Assembly: GCF_003243465.1 (NCBI RefSeq)
Contig: NZ_QFQZ01000011.1
Coordinates: 1-64,000, forward strand
DNA from: Caulobacter segnis
GTDB lineage: Bacteria > Pseudomonadota > Alphaproteobacteria > Caulobacterales > Caulobacteraceae
Reading direction: 5' to 3'
Length of the DNA: 64,000 nt
Each line of letters starts with the position of its first letter. Within the stretch, counting starts at the first letter, position 1. Shown here one piece after another: positions 23,758 through 32,622 of the stretch. Under the pieces are notes generated by a model, which did not search any database, was not told the DNA's origin, and was given only the letters and a program-made list of their open reading frames with translations. The translations under genes and the position numbers were made by a program.

Positions 23758-26610
23758 ATGCAAAACCGCACCAGCGGCGCGCGTCCGTCCGCACAGAGCT
23801 TTTTCGCCACGGCTTCCGCCGTCGCCATCACGCTCGCGGTCGCCGGGCCAGTCTCAGCTCAGACGACCTCGACGCCTGCGAAGGCCGAGGATGACACCGT
23901 CGAGGCGATCGTCGTGACCGGCATCCGCGCCGGCATCCAGAACTCGATCAACATCAAGAAGAACGAGACCTCGATCGTCGAGGCCGTCTCGGCCGAAGAC
24001 ATCGGCAAGCTGCCGGACGTTTCGATCGCCGAGTCGATCGCCCGCCTGCCCGGTCTGGCGGCGCAACGCGTCAATGGCCGCGCCCAGGTGATCTCGATCC
24101 GCGGTCTGGCGCCAGACTTCACCACCACCCTGCTCAACGGCCGGCAGCAGGCGAGCTCCGGCGACAACCGCGCTGTCGAGTTCGACCAATATCCGTCCGA
24201 ACTGCTGTCCAGCGTAGTGATCTACAAGACGCCGGACGCCCAGGTCTCGGGCATGGGCCTGTCGGGCACCGCCGACCTGCGAACCGTGCGTCCGCTCGAG
24301 TACGGCAAACGCGCCCTGGCCGTGAACCTGCGGGGCGAGAAAACCTCGGGCAAGAAGCTGAACGACGACTCCCGCAACACCGGCGGTCGCTTCAGCGTCA
24401 GCTACATCAACCAGTTCGCCGACGACACCATCGGTGTCGCGCTGGGCTATGCGCACCTGGATTCGCCCTCGCAGGTGAAGCACTACAAGGCTTACGGCTA
24501 CGAGGCGTTCCCCGCCGAATCCACCTCGCCGGATGCGGCCGATGGCGCCCTGATCCTGAACGGCCAGGAGATTTTCGCCACCTCGCGCAACAACAAGCGC
24601 GACGCGGTTATCGGCATCTTCGAATACAAGCCCAACGATCGGCTGCATTCGACCCTGGACCTCTATTACTCCTCCTTCAAGCAGAAGGAGCGGACGCGCG
24701 GCGCCCAGTGGTTCTCGAACCCCTACGCCGACGGCGTCACCTATTCCGGCGTGACCACCGACACGATCGGCGGCTCGAAGTTCGCGTCCGGCGGCACGCT
24801 CAATCACGGCGTCCTGCAGCTGCGCAACGACTACAACAGCCGCATGGACCAGCTGTTCTCGGCGGGCCTGAACAACGAGTACAAGTTCAGCGACACCACC
24901 CGGCTGGTCGCTGATCTGTCCTACTCGTCGAACAAGCGAAAAGAACAGATCATGGAGACGTACGCAGGCTATGGCCGCGGCGTCGGCGGCGTGACCCCCG
25001 ACACCCCGGATGTTGGCCGCACCTATGACACGATCGGCTTCAAGGTCGCCGACAATGGCTTCTCGCAGTATGACGAAGGCCTGAACTACGCCGACTCCAG
25101 CAAGGTCACGCTCGGCGACCGCGCGCCTTGGGGCGGCTGGGGTCACGACGGCGCTATCCGCTATCCGCACGTGAAGGAAGACGTTACCGCGGTTGACGTT
25201 CGCCTCGAGCACGACATGGATGGCTTCATCACCCAGGTGTCGGGTGGCGTGAACTATACCAAGCGCGACAAGGGTAAGACGGTCTCAGACAATGACCTCT
25301 TCCTGAAGAACGGGCGTCAGCAAGTTTATGTCGACGCCGGGGACCTCGTCGCTCCGACCAACCTGGGCTTCGCGGGCTTTGGCGACGTACTGGCCGTCAA
25401 GATCGGCGATGTCTGGAAGAAGTACTACAACTCCGCGCCCATTCTGGACGCCAACTATTACGACAAGAACTGGGACATCACCGAGGAGGTCGCGACCTTC
25501 TTCGCCAAGGCTAACTTCCAGGCCGGCGACCTGCGCGGCAATGTCGGCGTCCAGGTGGTCAAGCAGAAGCAGGAATCCAGCGGCGTCGTGATCAACGGCC
25601 TGGCTTCCGGCCAGCCGATCGTTCCGACCCGGATCGACGCCAAGGACGACTACACCGACGTCCTGCCCAGCATGAACCTGATCTACGACCTGGGCGGCGG
25701 CCATCGCCTGCGCTTCGCCCTGTCCAAGACCATGGCTCGTCCGCGAATGGACGATATGCGCGCCAACGTGACGCCGGGCTTCAACGGCCTGGTCTGCTCC
25801 AGCCAGCCTTGCGGCCCCGGTACGACGGTCAACCCGTGGTCGGCGTCGGGCGGGAATCCGCACCTGAAGCCCTGGATGGCGAAGGCGGCGGACCTGGCCT
25901 ACGAGTGGTATGTCAGCCCTGCGACCTATGTCTCGGTGGCCGGCTTCTACAAGAAGCTCGACACCTACATCTATCAGCAGTCCGGCACGTTCGACTTCAC
26001 GGGCATCCCGCTGCCGCCTGGCGCGAACATCCCGTCGGGCACGACGATCAACAACATCGGCCAGATCACTCTGCCGGCCAACGGCAACGGTGGCACGGTG
26101 AAGGGTCTGGAGTTCAGCGGCGCGCTCGACTTCGGTCAGTTCGCCGACCTGATGAAGGGCTTCGGCGTGCAGGGCAGCCTGTCGCTGACCAAGTCGAACC
26201 TGAACCCGACCACCAGCACCGATCCCAAGCAGAAGGTGAGGATCCCTGGCCTGTCGGGCACGGTCTACAACGTCACGGGCTATTACGAGCGCGGCGGCTT
26301 CCAGGCGCGCATCAGCCAGCGCTACCGCTCAGCCTTCAAGGGCGAGGTGGTGCAGCTGTTCGCGACGCGAGGCTTCACAGAGATCCTGGCCGACAAGCAG
26401 GTGGACGCCCAGATCGGCTACACCTTCCAGGAGGGCCCGCTCGAAAACCTCGGAGTCCTGCTGCAGGTCAATAACCTGACCAACTCGCCCTATCGCACGC
26501 GGCTTGGCCTCGACGATGGCGGCACCAAGACCCAGAACGGCGGCTCGCTGCCGGAGACCTACGAGAAATACGGTCGCCAGTTCCTGTTCGGCGTCAACTA
26601 TCGGTTCTAA
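23758..26610 (+). CDS. Large TonB-dependent receptor (Xanthomonas/Caulobacter type), probable oligosaccharide importer
   Basis: A 950-aa outer-membrane receptor. The signal peptide is about 1-35 (ends VSAQ). A TonB-box-like VEAIVVTGIR is followed by the plug, with EDIGKLPDVSIAESIARLPG and VISIRGLAPDFTTTLLNGRQ, hallmarks of the large Xanthomonas/Caulobacter receptor family. The barrel ends with Phe (FGVNYRF). ATG 23758 follows AGGGGAG; frames open upstream to 23659 cover the operators and are not used. Downstream halogenase, GH3 and GH30 genes suggest a beta-glucan or glucoside as cargo. Confidence 0.93.
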   Translation: MQNRTSGARPSAQSFFATASAVAITLAVAGPVSAQTTSTPAKAEDDTVEAIVVTGIRAGIQNSINIKKNETSIVEAVSAEDIGKLPDVSIAESIARLPGLAAQRVNGRAQVISIRGLAPDFTTTLLNGRQQASSGDNRAVEFDQYPSELLSSVVIYKTPDAQVSGMGLSGTADLRTVRPLEYGKRALAVNLRGEKTSGKKLNDDSRNTGGRFSVSYINQFADDTIGVALGYAHLDSPSQVKHYKAYGYEAFPAESTSPDAADGALILNGQEIFATSRNNKRDAVIGIFEYKPNDRLHSTLDLYYSSFKQKERTRGAQWFSNPYADGVTYSGVTTDTIGGSKFASGGTLNHGVLQLRNDYNSRMDQLFSAGLNNEYKFSDTTRLVADLSYSSNKRKEQIMETYAGYGRGVGGVTPDTPDVGRTYDTIGFKVADNGFSQYDEGLNYADSSKVTLGDRAPWGGWGHDGAIRYPHVKEDVTAVDVRLEHDMDGFITQVSGGVNYTKRDKGKTVSDNDLFLKNGRQQVYVDAGDLVAPTNLGFAGFGDVLAVKIGDVWKKYYNSAPILDANYYDKNWDITEEVATFFAKANFQAGDLRGNVGVQVVKQKQESSGVVINGLASGQPIVPTRIDAKDDYTDVLPSMNLIYDLGGGHRLRFALSKTMARPRMDDMRANVTPGFNGLVCSSQPCGPGTTVNPWSASGGNPHLKPWMAKAADLAYEWYVSPATYVSVAGFYKKLDTYIYQQSGTFDFTGIPLPPGANIPSGTTINNIGQITLPANGNGGTVKGLEFSGALDFGQFADLMKGFGVQGSLSLTKSNLNPTTSTDPKQKVRIPGLSGTVYNVTGYYERGGFQARISQRYRSAFKGEVVQLFATRGFTEILADKQVDAQIGYTFQEGPLENLGVLLQVNNLTNSPYRTRLGLDDGGTKTQNGGSLPETYEKYGRQFLFGVNYRF

Positions 26611-26619
26611 GCGGGATCG

Positions 26620-26648
26620 CCCCGCCGCATTCCCCCTTTGCGGCGGGG
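26620..26648 (+). terminator. Hairpin after the TonB receptor (partial terminator or mRNA-stability element)
   Basis: Perfect 9-bp stem (26620-26628 with 26640-26648), 11-nt loop, 9 nt after the receptor stop. No T-run. It probably uncouples receptor abundance from the downstream enzymes. Confidence 0.55.
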
Positions 26649-26672
26649 ACGTCCACTAGAACCATCGGAGGC

Positions 26673-26695
26673 GGGGCCGCACAGCCAGCGGCCCC
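26673..26695 (+). repeat. Second intercistronic hairpin upstream of the halogenase
   Basis: Perfect 8-bp stem (GGGGCCGC, 26673-26680, with 26688-26695) and 7-nt loop, followed by GACCTTT. It lies 29 nt upstream of the halogenase start. Confidence 0.5.
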
Positions 26696-26724
26696 GACCT
26701 TTGACCAAAACGGGAGGCGGGTGG

Positions 26725-28269
26725 TTGCAACCGCTCAAGAAGATACTGATCGCCGGCGGCGGATCGGCCGGCTGGATGACGGCGGCGCTCTGCGCGCGTC
26801 TGTTCCAAGGCCTCTACGAGATCGTTTTGGTCGAGTCCGAGCAGATCGGCACGATCGGCGTCGGCGAAGCGACCATTCCCGCGATCAAGAAGTTCAACGA
26901 ACTGCTTGGCCTCGATGAGGACGACTTCCTGCGCAAGACGCAAGGCTCGTTCAAGCTGGGCATCCAATTCCGCAACTGGTGGCGTAGGGGCGAGAGCTAC
27001 CTGCACGGCTTCGGCGTGATCGGCCAGGATCTGGGTTGGTTGCGGGCCCATCAGTATTGGCTTCGCATGCGCGAGCTGGGCCAGGCTCCGCCGTTCGACA
27101 ATCTTGCGATCAACAACGCCATGGCGCTGAGCGACAAGTTCATGCGCGCCCGCGGGGACATGAGCGAATCCCCGATCGGCCATATCGCCCACGCCTTCCA
27201 CTTCGACGCCGGCCTCTACGCCAAGCACCTGTCTACCTACGCCCAGGCGCGCGGCGTCAAGCGCAGAGAGGGCAAGATCGTCGATGTCGCCCTTCGCCCC
27301 GACGATGGCTTCGTTCAATCTGTCACTCTGGACGATGGCGAGACGATCGAGGCCGACTTCTTCATCGATTGCTCGGGCTTCCGGGGGCTGATCATCGAGC
27401 AGGCCCTCAAAACCGGCTACGAGGACTGGACGCACTGGCTGCCCTGCGACCGCGCCATTGCGGTCCCCTCCGAGCGTTCCGAGAACTTCACGCCCTATAC
27501 CCGCTCGACCGCCCACGACGCCGGCTGGCAGTGGCGGATACCTTTGCAGCACCGAACCGGCAACGGCCACGTCTACTGCAGCCGCTTCATCGACGACGAC
27601 GACGCCGAGCGCGTCCTGCTATCCAACCTGGACGGCGCCCAACGAGCCGATCCGCTGCGCATCCGCTTCGCAACCGGCAAGCGCAGGAAGATCTGGAACA
27701 AGAACTGCGTGGCCGTGGGCCTGGCCGCCGGCTTCATGGAGCCGCTGGAGTCGACCAGCCTGCACCTGATCCAGTCGTCGGTGATCCGCATGGTCCGCCT
27801 GTTGCCGGACGCCGGCTTCGATCAGGCGACGATCGACGAGTTCAACCGCCAGACCGACTTCGAATACGAGCGGGTCCGCGACTTCATCATCCTGCACTAC
27901 AAGGCCACCGAGCGCGACGACACCGCCTTCTGGCGCCACTGCCGCGACATGGTCGTCCCCGCGACGCTGCAGCGGAAGATGGACCTGTTCCGCGCCAACG
28001 GCCGTGTCTTCCGAGAAGACGACGAACTCTTCACCGAGGAGAGCTGGATCCAGGTGTTCTTGGGCCAGGGCGTCATCCCGCGGGGCTACGACCCGCTGGT
28101 GCGCGTCCAGTCCGACGAGGCCATCGCCCAGTACCTTCGCAACATCGAGACGGTGATCGGCAAATGCCTCGCCGTCATGCCCAGCCACGCCGAGTTCGTG
28201 GCCCGGACCTGCGAAGCGCCGTCTCCGGCGGCGCTGCAGGCCGCCACGCTGCTCGTTCCCACCCCCTGA
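26725..28269 (+). CDS. Flavin-dependent (tryptophan-type) halogenase family protein
   Basis: A 514-aa FADH2-dependent enzyme of the PrnA/RebH family. The FAD motif GGGSAGWM is at residues 11-18, the WxWxIP halogenase motif (WQWRIP) at 268-273, the equivalent of the catalytic Lys at Lys77 in GSFKLGI, and of the catalytic Glu at Glu342 in PLESTSLH, so the active site looks intact. The start is TTG 26725 after GGAGG; ATG/GTG options upstream are out of frame or without a ribosome site. No flavin reductase is nearby. Such genes often sit beside TonB receptors in Caulobacter, Brevundimonas and Xanthomonas; the natural substrate is unknown. Confidence 0.9.
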   Translation: MQPLKKILIAGGGSAGWMTAALCARLFQGLYEIVLVESEQIGTIGVGEATIPAIKKFNELLGLDEDDFLRKTQGSFKLGIQFRNWWRRGESYLHGFGVIGQDLGWLRAHQYWLRMRELGQAPPFDNLAINNAMALSDKFMRARGDMSESPIGHIAHAFHFDAGLYAKHLSTYAQARGVKRREGKIVDVALRPDDGFVQSVTLDDGETIEADFFIDCSGFRGLIIEQALKTGYEDWTHWLPCDRAIAVPSERSENFTPYTRSTAHDAGWQWRIPLQHRTGNGHVYCSRFIDDDDAERVLLSNLDGAQRADPLRIRFATGKRRKIWNKNCVAVGLAAGFMEPLESTSLHLIQSSVIRMVRLLPDAGFDQATIDEFNRQTDFEYERVRDFIILHYKATERDDTAFWRHCRDMVVPATLQRKMDLFRANGRVFREDDELFTEESWIQVFLGQGVIPRGYDPLVRVQSDEAIAQYLRNIETVIGKCLAVMPSHAEFVARTCEAPSPAALQAATLLVPTP

Positions 28270-28289
28270 CGATGGCACGGAGTAACGCC

Positions 28290-30575
28290 ATGACGACCGC
28301 CCAGCCTTCTTCCGCGCTGCGGATCCTGTGCCGGACTAGCGCCGCCGTGGCGTTGCTTTCACTCGCTCCGGTCGCGAGCGCCGTCGCCGAGGTCACGCCG
28401 ACCAAGGACAGCGCGCCCCTGGCTCCCCGGGTCAACGATCCGGCGTGGGCCCGGGCCGACGCGCTCGTCAAGCAGATGACCCTGGACGAGAAGATCACGT
28501 ACTTGCATGGCCTCTTCCCGCCCAACACCAGGCCCGCGCCCGCCGACATGATTCCGTCGGCCGGCTATGTTCCCGGCGTGCCGCGGCTGAAGATTCCCAC
28601 TCTGCGCGAGAGCGACGCCAGCCTCGGCGTCGCCAATCAGGTGGAGCAACGCAAGGGCGACGTCGCCACCGCCCTGCCCTCCGGCCTCGCGCTCGCCTCG
28701 ACCTTTGAGCCGAAACTGGCCTACGCCGGCGGCGCGATGATCGGCGCCGAGGCGCGCGCCAAGACCTTCAACGTCTTGTTGGCCGGCGGGGTGAACCTGA
28801 CCCGCGATCCGTGGGCCGGCCGCAATTTCGAATATCTCGGCGAAGACCCGCTGCTGGCTGGCGAAATGGCCGGCGAGTCGATCAAGGGCGTGCAGAGCAA
28901 CCACATCGTCTCGACGATCAAGCACTTCGCCTTGAACGCCCAGGAGACAGGCCGCCACGTGATGGACGCCCAGATCGGCGAGGCGGATCTGCGTGAAAGC
29001 GACCTGCTGGCCTTCCAGATCGCCATCGAGAAGAGCAATCCCGCCTCGGTCATGTGCGCCTACAACAAGGTCAACGGCGACTGGGCCTGTCAGAACGACT
29101 TCCTGCTAAACAAGGTCCTCAAGCGCGACTGGAACTATCCAGGCTTCGTCATGTCCGACTGGGGCGCGGTGCATAGCACGGTCAAGGCCGCGCTCGCCGG
29201 CCTCGACCAGCAGTCGGGCCAGGAGCTGGACACCCAGATCTTCTTCGGCGACGACCTCAAGGCGGCCGTCGCCAGGGGCGAGGTCAGTCGGGCGCGTGTC
29301 GACGACATGGTCCGCCGCATCCTGCATGCCGTGATCTCCTCGGGCCTGATGGACAATCCCACGCCGAGCACGGCCCAGCCCATCGACTACGACGCCCACG
29401 CCAAGGTCGCCCAGGCCGTGGCCGAACGCGGCTCGGTGCTGCTGAAGAACGACCGCAGCCTGCTGCCGCTTGCCAAGACGGCCAAGAAGATCGTCCTGAT
29501 CGGCGCCCACGCCGACGTCGGCGTGCTGTCGGGCGGCGGCTCGTCCCAGGTGCGCTCCGTCGGCGGCGCGCCGGTCGAGATCCCGCTAGACGGCGGCGAG
29601 GCGGCTTCGTTCGTCCGCGTCACCTGGCACGCGTCCTCGCCGCTGGAGGCGATCAAGGCCGCCGCGCCGGGCGCGCAGGTAGTCTATGTCGACGGCAAGG
29701 ACCCGGCCGCCGCCGCGGCCGCCGTCAAGGACGCCGACGTCGCCATCGTCTTCGCCTGGCACTGGCAGACCGAAGCCCAGGACGCGCCCTCGATCGCCTT
29801 GCCCGACAACCAGGACGCTCTGATCGACGCCGTGGCGGCCGCCAACAAGAACGCCATCGTGGTGCTGGAGACCGGCGGCCCGGTGCTGATGCCGTGGCTG
29901 GACCGCGTCGGTGCGGTGCTGCAGGCCTGGTATCCGGGCCAGCGCGGCGGCCAGGCGATCGCTCGCCTGCTGTTCGGCGAGGTCAATCCGTCAGGTCGCC
30001 TGGCCATGACCTTCCCCAGGTCGGCAGACCAGGCGCCGCGCGCGAGCGCGCCGGGCTTCGCCGAGCAGGCCGCGATCGACGAAGCTCGCCGCGCCGGCCA
30101 GAACGTGCCCGGCAGCAAGGGCTTCCCGGTGAAGTATGTCGAAGGCGCCGCCGTCGGCTATCGCTGGTACGCTCAGGAGAAGCGCACGCCGCTCTATCCG
30201 TTCGGCTACGGTCTCTCCTACACCTCGTTCGCCTACAAGAACCTCAAGGTCGAGGACTCGGCCGGCCTGACGGTCAGTTTCGATGTCACAAACACCGGCA
30301 AGGTCGCCGGCGCCGACACGCCCCAGCTCTACGTCAGCGCCGGCAAGCGCAAACCTATGGTAAGGCTGGCGGGCTTCCAGAAGGTCGACCTCGCCCCAGG
30401 CCAGACCCAACGCGTGACCCTGAAGGTCGAGCCGCGCATCCTGGCCGACTACGATGTGTCCAAACCTGGCTGGACGATCGCGGCGGGCAGCTATCCGCTC
30501 TATGTCGGCCGCAACGCCGGCGAGCCGGTCCTGACTGGCAGGGCCACTCTGAAGGCCTGGTCGCGGAAGCCCTGA
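28290..30575 (+). CDS. GH3 beta-glucosidase-type glycosidase
   Basis: A 761-aa exported GH3 enzyme. Signal peptide about 1-33. GVNLTRDPWAGRNFEYLGEDP (167-187), STIKHFALNAQE (208-219) and nucleophile Asp290 in FVMSDWGAVHS define the first domain; ETGGPVLMPWL, AWYPGQ and LYPFGYGLSYTSF the second and a C-terminal fibronectin-III-like domain follows. There is no PA14 insert, unlike the GH3 at 5631-8315. ATG 28290 has GGAG 8 nt upstream; ATG 28272 is possible but lies 3 nt after the halogenase stop without a ribosome site. The frame open to 27036 is a shadow of the halogenase. Confidence 0.9.
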   Translation: MTTAQPSSALRILCRTSAAVALLSLAPVASAVAEVTPTKDSAPLAPRVNDPAWARADALVKQMTLDEKITYLHGLFPPNTRPAPADMIPSAGYVPGVPRLKIPTLRESDASLGVANQVEQRKGDVATALPSGLALASTFEPKLAYAGGAMIGAEARAKTFNVLLAGGVNLTRDPWAGRNFEYLGEDPLLAGEMAGESIKGVQSNHIVSTIKHFALNAQETGRHVMDAQIGEADLRESDLLAFQIAIEKSNPASVMCAYNKVNGDWACQNDFLLNKVLKRDWNYPGFVMSDWGAVHSTVKAALAGLDQQSGQELDTQIFFGDDLKAAVARGEVSRARVDDMVRRILHAVISSGLMDNPTPSTAQPIDYDAHAKVAQAVAERGSVLLKNDRSLLPLAKTAKKIVLIGAHADVGVLSGGGSSQVRSVGGAPVEIPLDGGEAASFVRVTWHASSPLEAIKAAAPGAQVVYVDGKDPAAAAAAVKDADVAIVFAWHWQTEAQDAPSIALPDNQDALIDAVAAANKNAIVVLETGGPVLMPWLDRVGAVLQAWYPGQRGGQAIARLLFGEVNPSGRLAMTFPRSADQAPRASAPGFAEQAAIDEARRAGQNVPGSKGFPVKYVEGAAVGYRWYAQEKRTPLYPFGYGLSYTSFAYKNLKVEDSAGLTVSFDVTNTGKVAGADTPQLYVSAGKRKPMVRLAGFQKVDLAPGQTQRVTLKVEPRILADYDVSKPGWTIAAGSYPLYVGRNAGEPVLTGRATLKAWSRKP

Positions 30576-31978
30576 TGCGTACGCTCCGCACCGCCCTCGT
30601 CGCTCTGGCCGTGGCCTTTCCGGCCGCCGCCGCGCCCAAGCTGCAAGCCTGGGTGACAACCGGTGACAAGAGCCAGTTGATGGCCGCCCATCCCTCGTCT
30701 GGCCCCGTGTCCGCAGAGGCCGTCAAAGGCCTCCCCCTGATTTCGGTGGACGCTCAGGAACGCCATCAGACGATCGTGGGGTTTGGCGCGGCGATCACCG
30801 ACGCGTCGGCCTGGCTGATCCAGAACCGGATGAGCCCAGCGCAGCGCGATCAACTGCTGCGCGAGCTATTCGGCCGCGCCAATGGCGGCCTTGGCTTCAG
30901 CTTCACCCGCGTCACGATCGGAGCCTCGGATTTCTCGCTGGACCACTACAGCTTGGACGAGACGCCAGAGGGTGCGCCTGATCCAACGCTGGAGCACTTC
31001 TCGCTGACGCGGCCCGAGCAGTTCGTCTTCCCGACTGTCCGCGCGGCGCTGAAGATCAATCCGAACCTGAAGGTCATGCACTCGCCTTGGAGCGCCCCGG
31101 CGTGGATGAAAACGACGGGGTCTCTGGTCAAAGGCGAACTGAAGCCCGAGGCCTATCCGGTCTACGCCGACTTCTTCGCCCGCTACATCAAGGGGGCCGA
31201 GAAGATCGGCGTACCGGTTGACTATCTCAGCATCCAGAACGAGCCGGACTTCGAGCCGGACAACTATCCGGGAATGCGCTGGAGGCCCGAGGGCCGCGCG
31301 CGCTTCTTCGGCGAGAACCTGGCGCCGGTGTTCAAGCGCGAGAAGATCACCACCAAGGTCCTCGACTGGGACCACAACTGGGACAAGCCGGAACAGCCGA
31401 TGACGGTGCTGGCCGATCCCAAGGCCAACGCCTTCCTCGCGGGCGTCGCCTGGCACTGCTACATGGGCGACGTCTCGGCGCAGGAGCCTGTGCGGGCGGC
31501 GCATCCGGACAAGGAGATGTTCCTCACCGAGTGTTCCGGTGGCGAGTTCGCGCCGAAGTTCGACGACAGTTTCTCCTGGATGATGGAGAACCTGATCATC
31601 GGCTCGACGCGCGGCGGCTCTCGTGGCGTGCTGATGTGGAACCTGGCGCTCGATGAGAAGTACGGACCGCATAAGGGCGGTTGCGGCGACTGCCGTCCCG
31701 TCGTGACGATCGACAGCCAAACGGGGGCGGTCACGCGCACTCAGGAGTACTATGCCTTCGGCCACGCCAGCCGCTTCGTAAAGCCTGGCGCGGTGCGGAT
31801 CGGCTCCCCCGCCAAGTTGGGCGATCTGCGAACCGTGGCGTTCAAGAACCCTGATGGCGGCCGGGTGCTGATCGTGCTGAATGTCGGCCAACAGCCCACA
31901 GCCTTCGCCATCGGGGACGCGGGCGAGCGGTTCAAGGCCTCGTTGCCCGCGAGGTCCGCCGCCACCTTCCAGTGGTGA
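30575..31978 (+). CDS. GH30 glycosidase (glucosylceramidase / endo-beta-1,6-glucanase type)
   Basis: A 467-aa secreted enzyme with signal peptide 1-20. GFGAAITDASAW near 69-80, HSPWSAPAWMKT (169-180), acid/base Glu223 in LSIQNEPDF and nucleophile Glu319 in FLTECSGGEF define GH30; a beta-sandwich closes the C-terminus. ATG 30575 shares one base with the GH3 stop (TGATG), so the two are translationally coupled. Together they could cleave a beta-1,6- or mixed glucan or a glucosyl conjugate; the subfamily cannot be fixed by eye. Confidence 0.9.
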   Translation: MRTLRTALVALAVAFPAAAAPKLQAWVTTGDKSQLMAAHPSSGPVSAEAVKGLPLISVDAQERHQTIVGFGAAITDASAWLIQNRMSPAQRDQLLRELFGRANGGLGFSFTRVTIGASDFSLDHYSLDETPEGAPDPTLEHFSLTRPEQFVFPTVRAALKINPNLKVMHSPWSAPAWMKTTGSLVKGELKPEAYPVYADFFARYIKGAEKIGVPVDYLSIQNEPDFEPDNYPGMRWRPEGRARFFGENLAPVFKREKITTKVLDWDHNWDKPEQPMTVLADPKANAFLAGVAWHCYMGDVSAQEPVRAAHPDKEMFLTECSGGEFAPKFDDSFSWMMENLIIGSTRGGSRGVLMWNLALDEKYGPHKGGCGDCRPVVTIDSQTGAVTRTQEYYAFGHASRFVKPGAVRIGSPAKLGDLRTVAFKNPDGGRVLIVLNVGQQPTAFAIGDAGERFKASLPARSAATFQW

Positions 31979-31998
31979 ACGGGCTTATGGCTCTGAGA

Positions 31999-32622
31999 CT
32001 ATAGCGCGATGATGCCGCGGCGATGCGCGACGGTGACCGCCTGGGTTCGATCGGTCACGTCCAGCTTGGCGAAGATGCTGCGCATGTGGCCCTTCACCGT
32101 GTCTTCGGAAAGGCGCAAAGCGCGGGCGATCTCCTTGTTGGCTGCGCCACGAGCGACATACCGCAGCACATCCGTCTCGCGATCGCTCAGCGCGTCGGCG
32201 ATCGCGTTGACGGCGATGTCGTGGGCGACCTCCGGATGCAGATAGCGTTGTCCGCCGATCACCGCGCGGATGGTGTCGATCAGCTCGCGTCGCAGACTGC
32301 TCTTCAGCAGATAACCGCTCGCGCCGGCCCGCAAGGCGCTGAGGGCGCGGACATCCCCCGCATAGGTCGTCAGCACGATGATCCGCGCATCGGGCGCGAT
32401 GGACCGGATGGCGCCGATCGCTTGGACACCATCCATGCCGGGCATCTGCAGGTCCATCAGCACGACGTCAGGGCGCAGTCGCTGAAACTGGTCGACGGCG
32501 TCATGGCCATCCGCGGCTTGGCCGACGACCTCAATGTCCTGTTCGGCCTGAAGCACGGCGGCGACGCCCTCACGCAGCAGCGGATGGTCATCGACAATCA
32601 GAACCGACAAGGTGCGGCTCAT
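31999..32622 (-). CDS. NarL/LuxR-family response regulator
   Basis: A 207-aa response regulator. The receiver domain has the acidic pair Asp11/Asp12, phosphoacceptor Asp57 in VVLMDLQMPG, Thr in VLTTYA and Lys in YLLKSS. The C-terminal LuxR-type helix-turn-helix reads LSDRETDVLRYVARGAANKEIARAL and SEDTVKGHMRSIFAKL. Its start overlaps the sensor kinase stop by 4 nt (ATGA), so it is the cognate partner. Convergent with the GH30 gene, 20 nt away. Confidence 0.93.
   Translation of the reverse strand: MSRTLSVLIVDDHPLLREGVAAVLQAEQDIEVVGQAADGHDAVDQFQRLRPDVVLMDLQMPGMDGVQAIGAIRSIAPDARIIVLTTYAGDVRALSALRAGASGYLLKSSLRRELIDTIRAVIGGQRYLHPEVAHDIAVNAIADALSDRETDVLRYVARGAANKEIARALRLSEDTVKGHMRSIFAKLDVTDRTQAVTVAHRRGIIAL

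Noticed and set aside
23854..25212. 452-codon minus-strand frame opposite the large TonB receptor
   Set aside because: Val/Arg/Ala-rich shadow of a clearly coding receptor gene.
27036..30575. Possible 1179-aa fusion protein
   Set aside because: The first 400 codons are an out-of-frame shadow of the halogenase; the GH3 has its own signal peptide and ribosome site at 28290.
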